This document shows, in pieces, positions 63,046 to 64,000 of a DNA stretch of 64,000 nucleotides. A program made the position numbers and the translations under genes. How positions within the stretch are numbered: the first letter of the stretch is position 1; each line of letters opens with the position of its first letter. The stretch comes from Alphaproteobacteria bacterium (GTDB taxonomy: Bacteria; Pseudomonadota; Alphaproteobacteria; CAAGCB01; CAG-977), in assembly GCA_900768875.1 (NCBI GenBank), contig CAAGEP010000003.1, positions 1 through 64,000 of the forward strand. Reading direction: 5' to 3'. The notes below the pieces were generated by a model. That model was not told the DNA's origin. It ran no database searches and worked only from the letters and a program-made list of their open reading frames with translations.

Positions 63046-63570
63046 ATGAAAGACTTAAATCCCGAATTTTCGTATATCATCGACATTACACGCTTGCCCG
63101 CCAAGGGGGAAAACATCAAAATCCAAGCCGACGATGCACAGAAAAAAGCGTTGGAAAGACGGTTGGGGCTTGAAAAAATCGATTCTTTTTGCGTTGACGC
63201 GTTGGTGCGCCCGTTGAACAAACATCAGGTGCGCGCAACCGGTACGGTCAAGGGGAAGATAACGCAAACCTGCGTTGTAACCCTGCAGTCTTTTGACGCC
63301 GAGGTCGAAGATTCGTTTAATGTGTTGTTTGAGGAGCCAAACCCCGCCGACTTGACGCTGAACGAAATCGATTTGGATATGAGCGACGCGGAAGAAGACG
63401 TCGATGTTTTGGAAAACAATAAAATCGATTTGGGCGAAGTGGCCGTTGAATACTTTTCGCTGGCTTTGGATCCTTTTCCGCACGCGCCGGATGTGTGCTT
63501 TTCCGACAAAATCGAGGACGAACCCCGCAAAAACGCTTTTTCCGCATTGGAAAAACTCAAAAAAGTGTAA
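63046..63570 (+). CDS. yceD: YceD family (DUF177) protein
   Basis: The 174-residue protein matches DUF177/YceD in position (just before rpmF) and motif (GKITQTCVVTLQSFDAEVEDSFNVLF). YceD is linked to accumulation of 23S rRNA and large ribosomal subunits. The ATG at 63046 with AAAGGA ahead is preferred to a TTG at 63040. Confidence 0.88.
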   Translation: MKDLNPEFSYIIDITRLPAKGENIKIQADDAQKKALERRLGLEKIDSFCVDALVRPLNKHQVRATGTVKGKITQTCVVTLQSFDAEVEDSFNVLFEEPNPADLTLNEIDLDMSDAEEDVDVLENNKIDLGEVAVEYFSLALDPFPHAPDVCFSDKIEDEPRKNAFSALEKLKKV

Positions 63571-63576
63571 AAGAGC

Positions 63577-63605
63577 TTGCAGTTTTGCAAAATTTTTTAT
63601 ATAGC
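63577..63605 (+). promoter_or_regulatory. Predicted promoter of rpmF
   Basis: TTGCAG (63577-63582), 17 bases, TATAGC (63600-63605). A small hairpin GTTCC-N6-GGAAC (63623-63638) lies in the leader. Confidence 0.45.
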
Positions 63606-63668
63606 ATAGGTCTTGAGTTTCGGTTCCTTTATCGGAACGCGTGTTCATTTTAATAAGAGAGAAAAAAA

Positions 63669-63863
63669 ATGGCTACACCCAGAAGTAAAAAATCCAAATC
63701 CGCACGCGATATGCGCCGTTCGCATTTGGCTTTGAAATCCAACGCTGTCATGGAATGCCCGAATTGCGGCGAAACCAAACGTCCTCATAACGTTTGCCCC
63801 GCTTGCGGCTATTACGACGGCAAGGAAGTCGTTTCCGCCAAAGTCGAAGAAAAAGCCGAATAA
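63669..63863 (+). CDS. rpmF: 50S ribosomal protein L32
   Basis: The 64-residue protein has the L32 start ([19 protein letters not shown]) and the zinc-ribbon pairs CPNCG and CPACGYY. It is placed between yceD and plsX as in most bacteria. Confidence 0.97.
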   Translation: MATPRSKKSKSARDMRRSHLALKSNAVMECPNCGETKRPHNVCPACGYYDGKEVVSAKVEEKAE

Positions 63864-63880
63864 GCTTTAAGGCAAAGCTC

Positions 63881-64000
63881 GTGGATACGCAGCAGTCTGT
63901 TGTCATAGCGGTTGATGCTATGGGCGGCGATCATGCGCCTGACAGCGTGATAGCCGGTGTCAAGTCGGCGGAAAAACAATATTCCGATGTGCATTTCCTA
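63881..64000 (+). CDS. plsX: Phosphate acyltransferase PlsX (start only, cut by window edge)
   Basis: The first 40 codons start at a GTG at 63881 with AAGG eight bases ahead. They contain VVIAVDAMGGDHAP, the N-terminal signature of PlsX, which makes acyl-phosphate for phospholipid synthesis. The frame is open to the window end. The rest lies outside the window. Confidence 0.92.
   Translation, partial: MDTQQSVVIAVDAMGGDHAPDSVIAGVKSAEKQYSDVHFL

Overview
The window reads as a chromosomal segment of an alphaproteobacterium with an anaerobic or fermentative lifestyle, most like the uncultured animal-gut alphaproteobacteria (an RF32-type lineage; an inference from gene content only). Alphaproteobacterial signs are the bamD-recN-ligA run, a DinG-type helicase with the extra N-terminal region seen in this class, and bamE next to DUF177/yceD, rpmF and plsX. 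Signs of low-oxygen life are a flavodiiron protein, a 6-phosphofructokinase, an iron-type alcohol dehydrogenase paired with an aldehyde dehydrogenase, and no respiratory gene anywhere in the 64 kb. Coding density is very high: no gap between genes exceeds 300 bases. I see no tRNA, rRNA, CRISPR array, insertion sequence or integrase.

Layout. 1-3.2 kb: a truncated secreted-protein gene, an archaeal-type nucleoside/AMP phosphorylase and a MATE exporter. 3.2-12.1 kb: one long minus-strand operon running TPR-methyltransferase, membrane-anchored protein, an aldehyde-dehydrogenase-like protein that has lost its catalytic residues, bamD, recN, ligA and a small envelope protein. 12.2-15.7 kb: a 1158-residue membrane protein joining a sulfatase-like domain to a long Ala/Glu/Lys coiled coil. 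15.7-32.2 kb: mainly housekeeping (pfkA, uridine phosphorylase, two pepN paralogues, mutY, DinG-like helicase, gltX) with a few lineage-specific envelope genes. 32.3-36.8 kb: a tight operon of a secreted protein, a pentapeptide-repeat protein and a VirD4/TraG-type coupling ATPase, with no other type IV secretion gene nearby. 36.9-46.6 kb: flavodiiron protein, the tadA-xseA-M23-unknown operon, a transglycosylase-like protein, RluB-type synthase, a small protein with GFGREN repeats, rsmD and a 492-residue cysteine-rich repeat protein. 46.6-58.6 kb: pepA, corA, tsaC, a type IV pilin-like protein, a CsoR-fold repressor without Cys or His, alkA, an SCP2/alcohol/aldehyde dehydrogenase operon, a ClC channel, an NSS transporter and a thioredoxin-fold protein. 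58.7-62.5 kb: an operon of a TerB-like cytoplasmic protein, a periplasmic coiled-coil protein and a chemoreceptor-like HAMP protein. 62.5-64 kb: bamE, yceD, rpmF and the start of plsX.

How they fit. The housekeeping genes cover DNA repair (ligA, recN, mutY, alkA, xseA, helicase), outer-membrane assembly (bamD, bamE), translation (gltX, tadA, rsmD, rluB-like, tsaC, rpmF) and peptide and nucleoside scavenging (three aminopeptidases, two phosphorylases). The most promising undescribed biology lies in the cell-envelope loci: the orphan coupling-ATPase operon, the receptor-like operon without chemotaxis genes, the sulfatase/coiled-coil fusion, the GFGREN-repeat protein and the secreted cysteine-rich family present at both 0 and 45 kb. 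Alternative start codons were chosen where ribosome binding sites or signal peptides demanded it.
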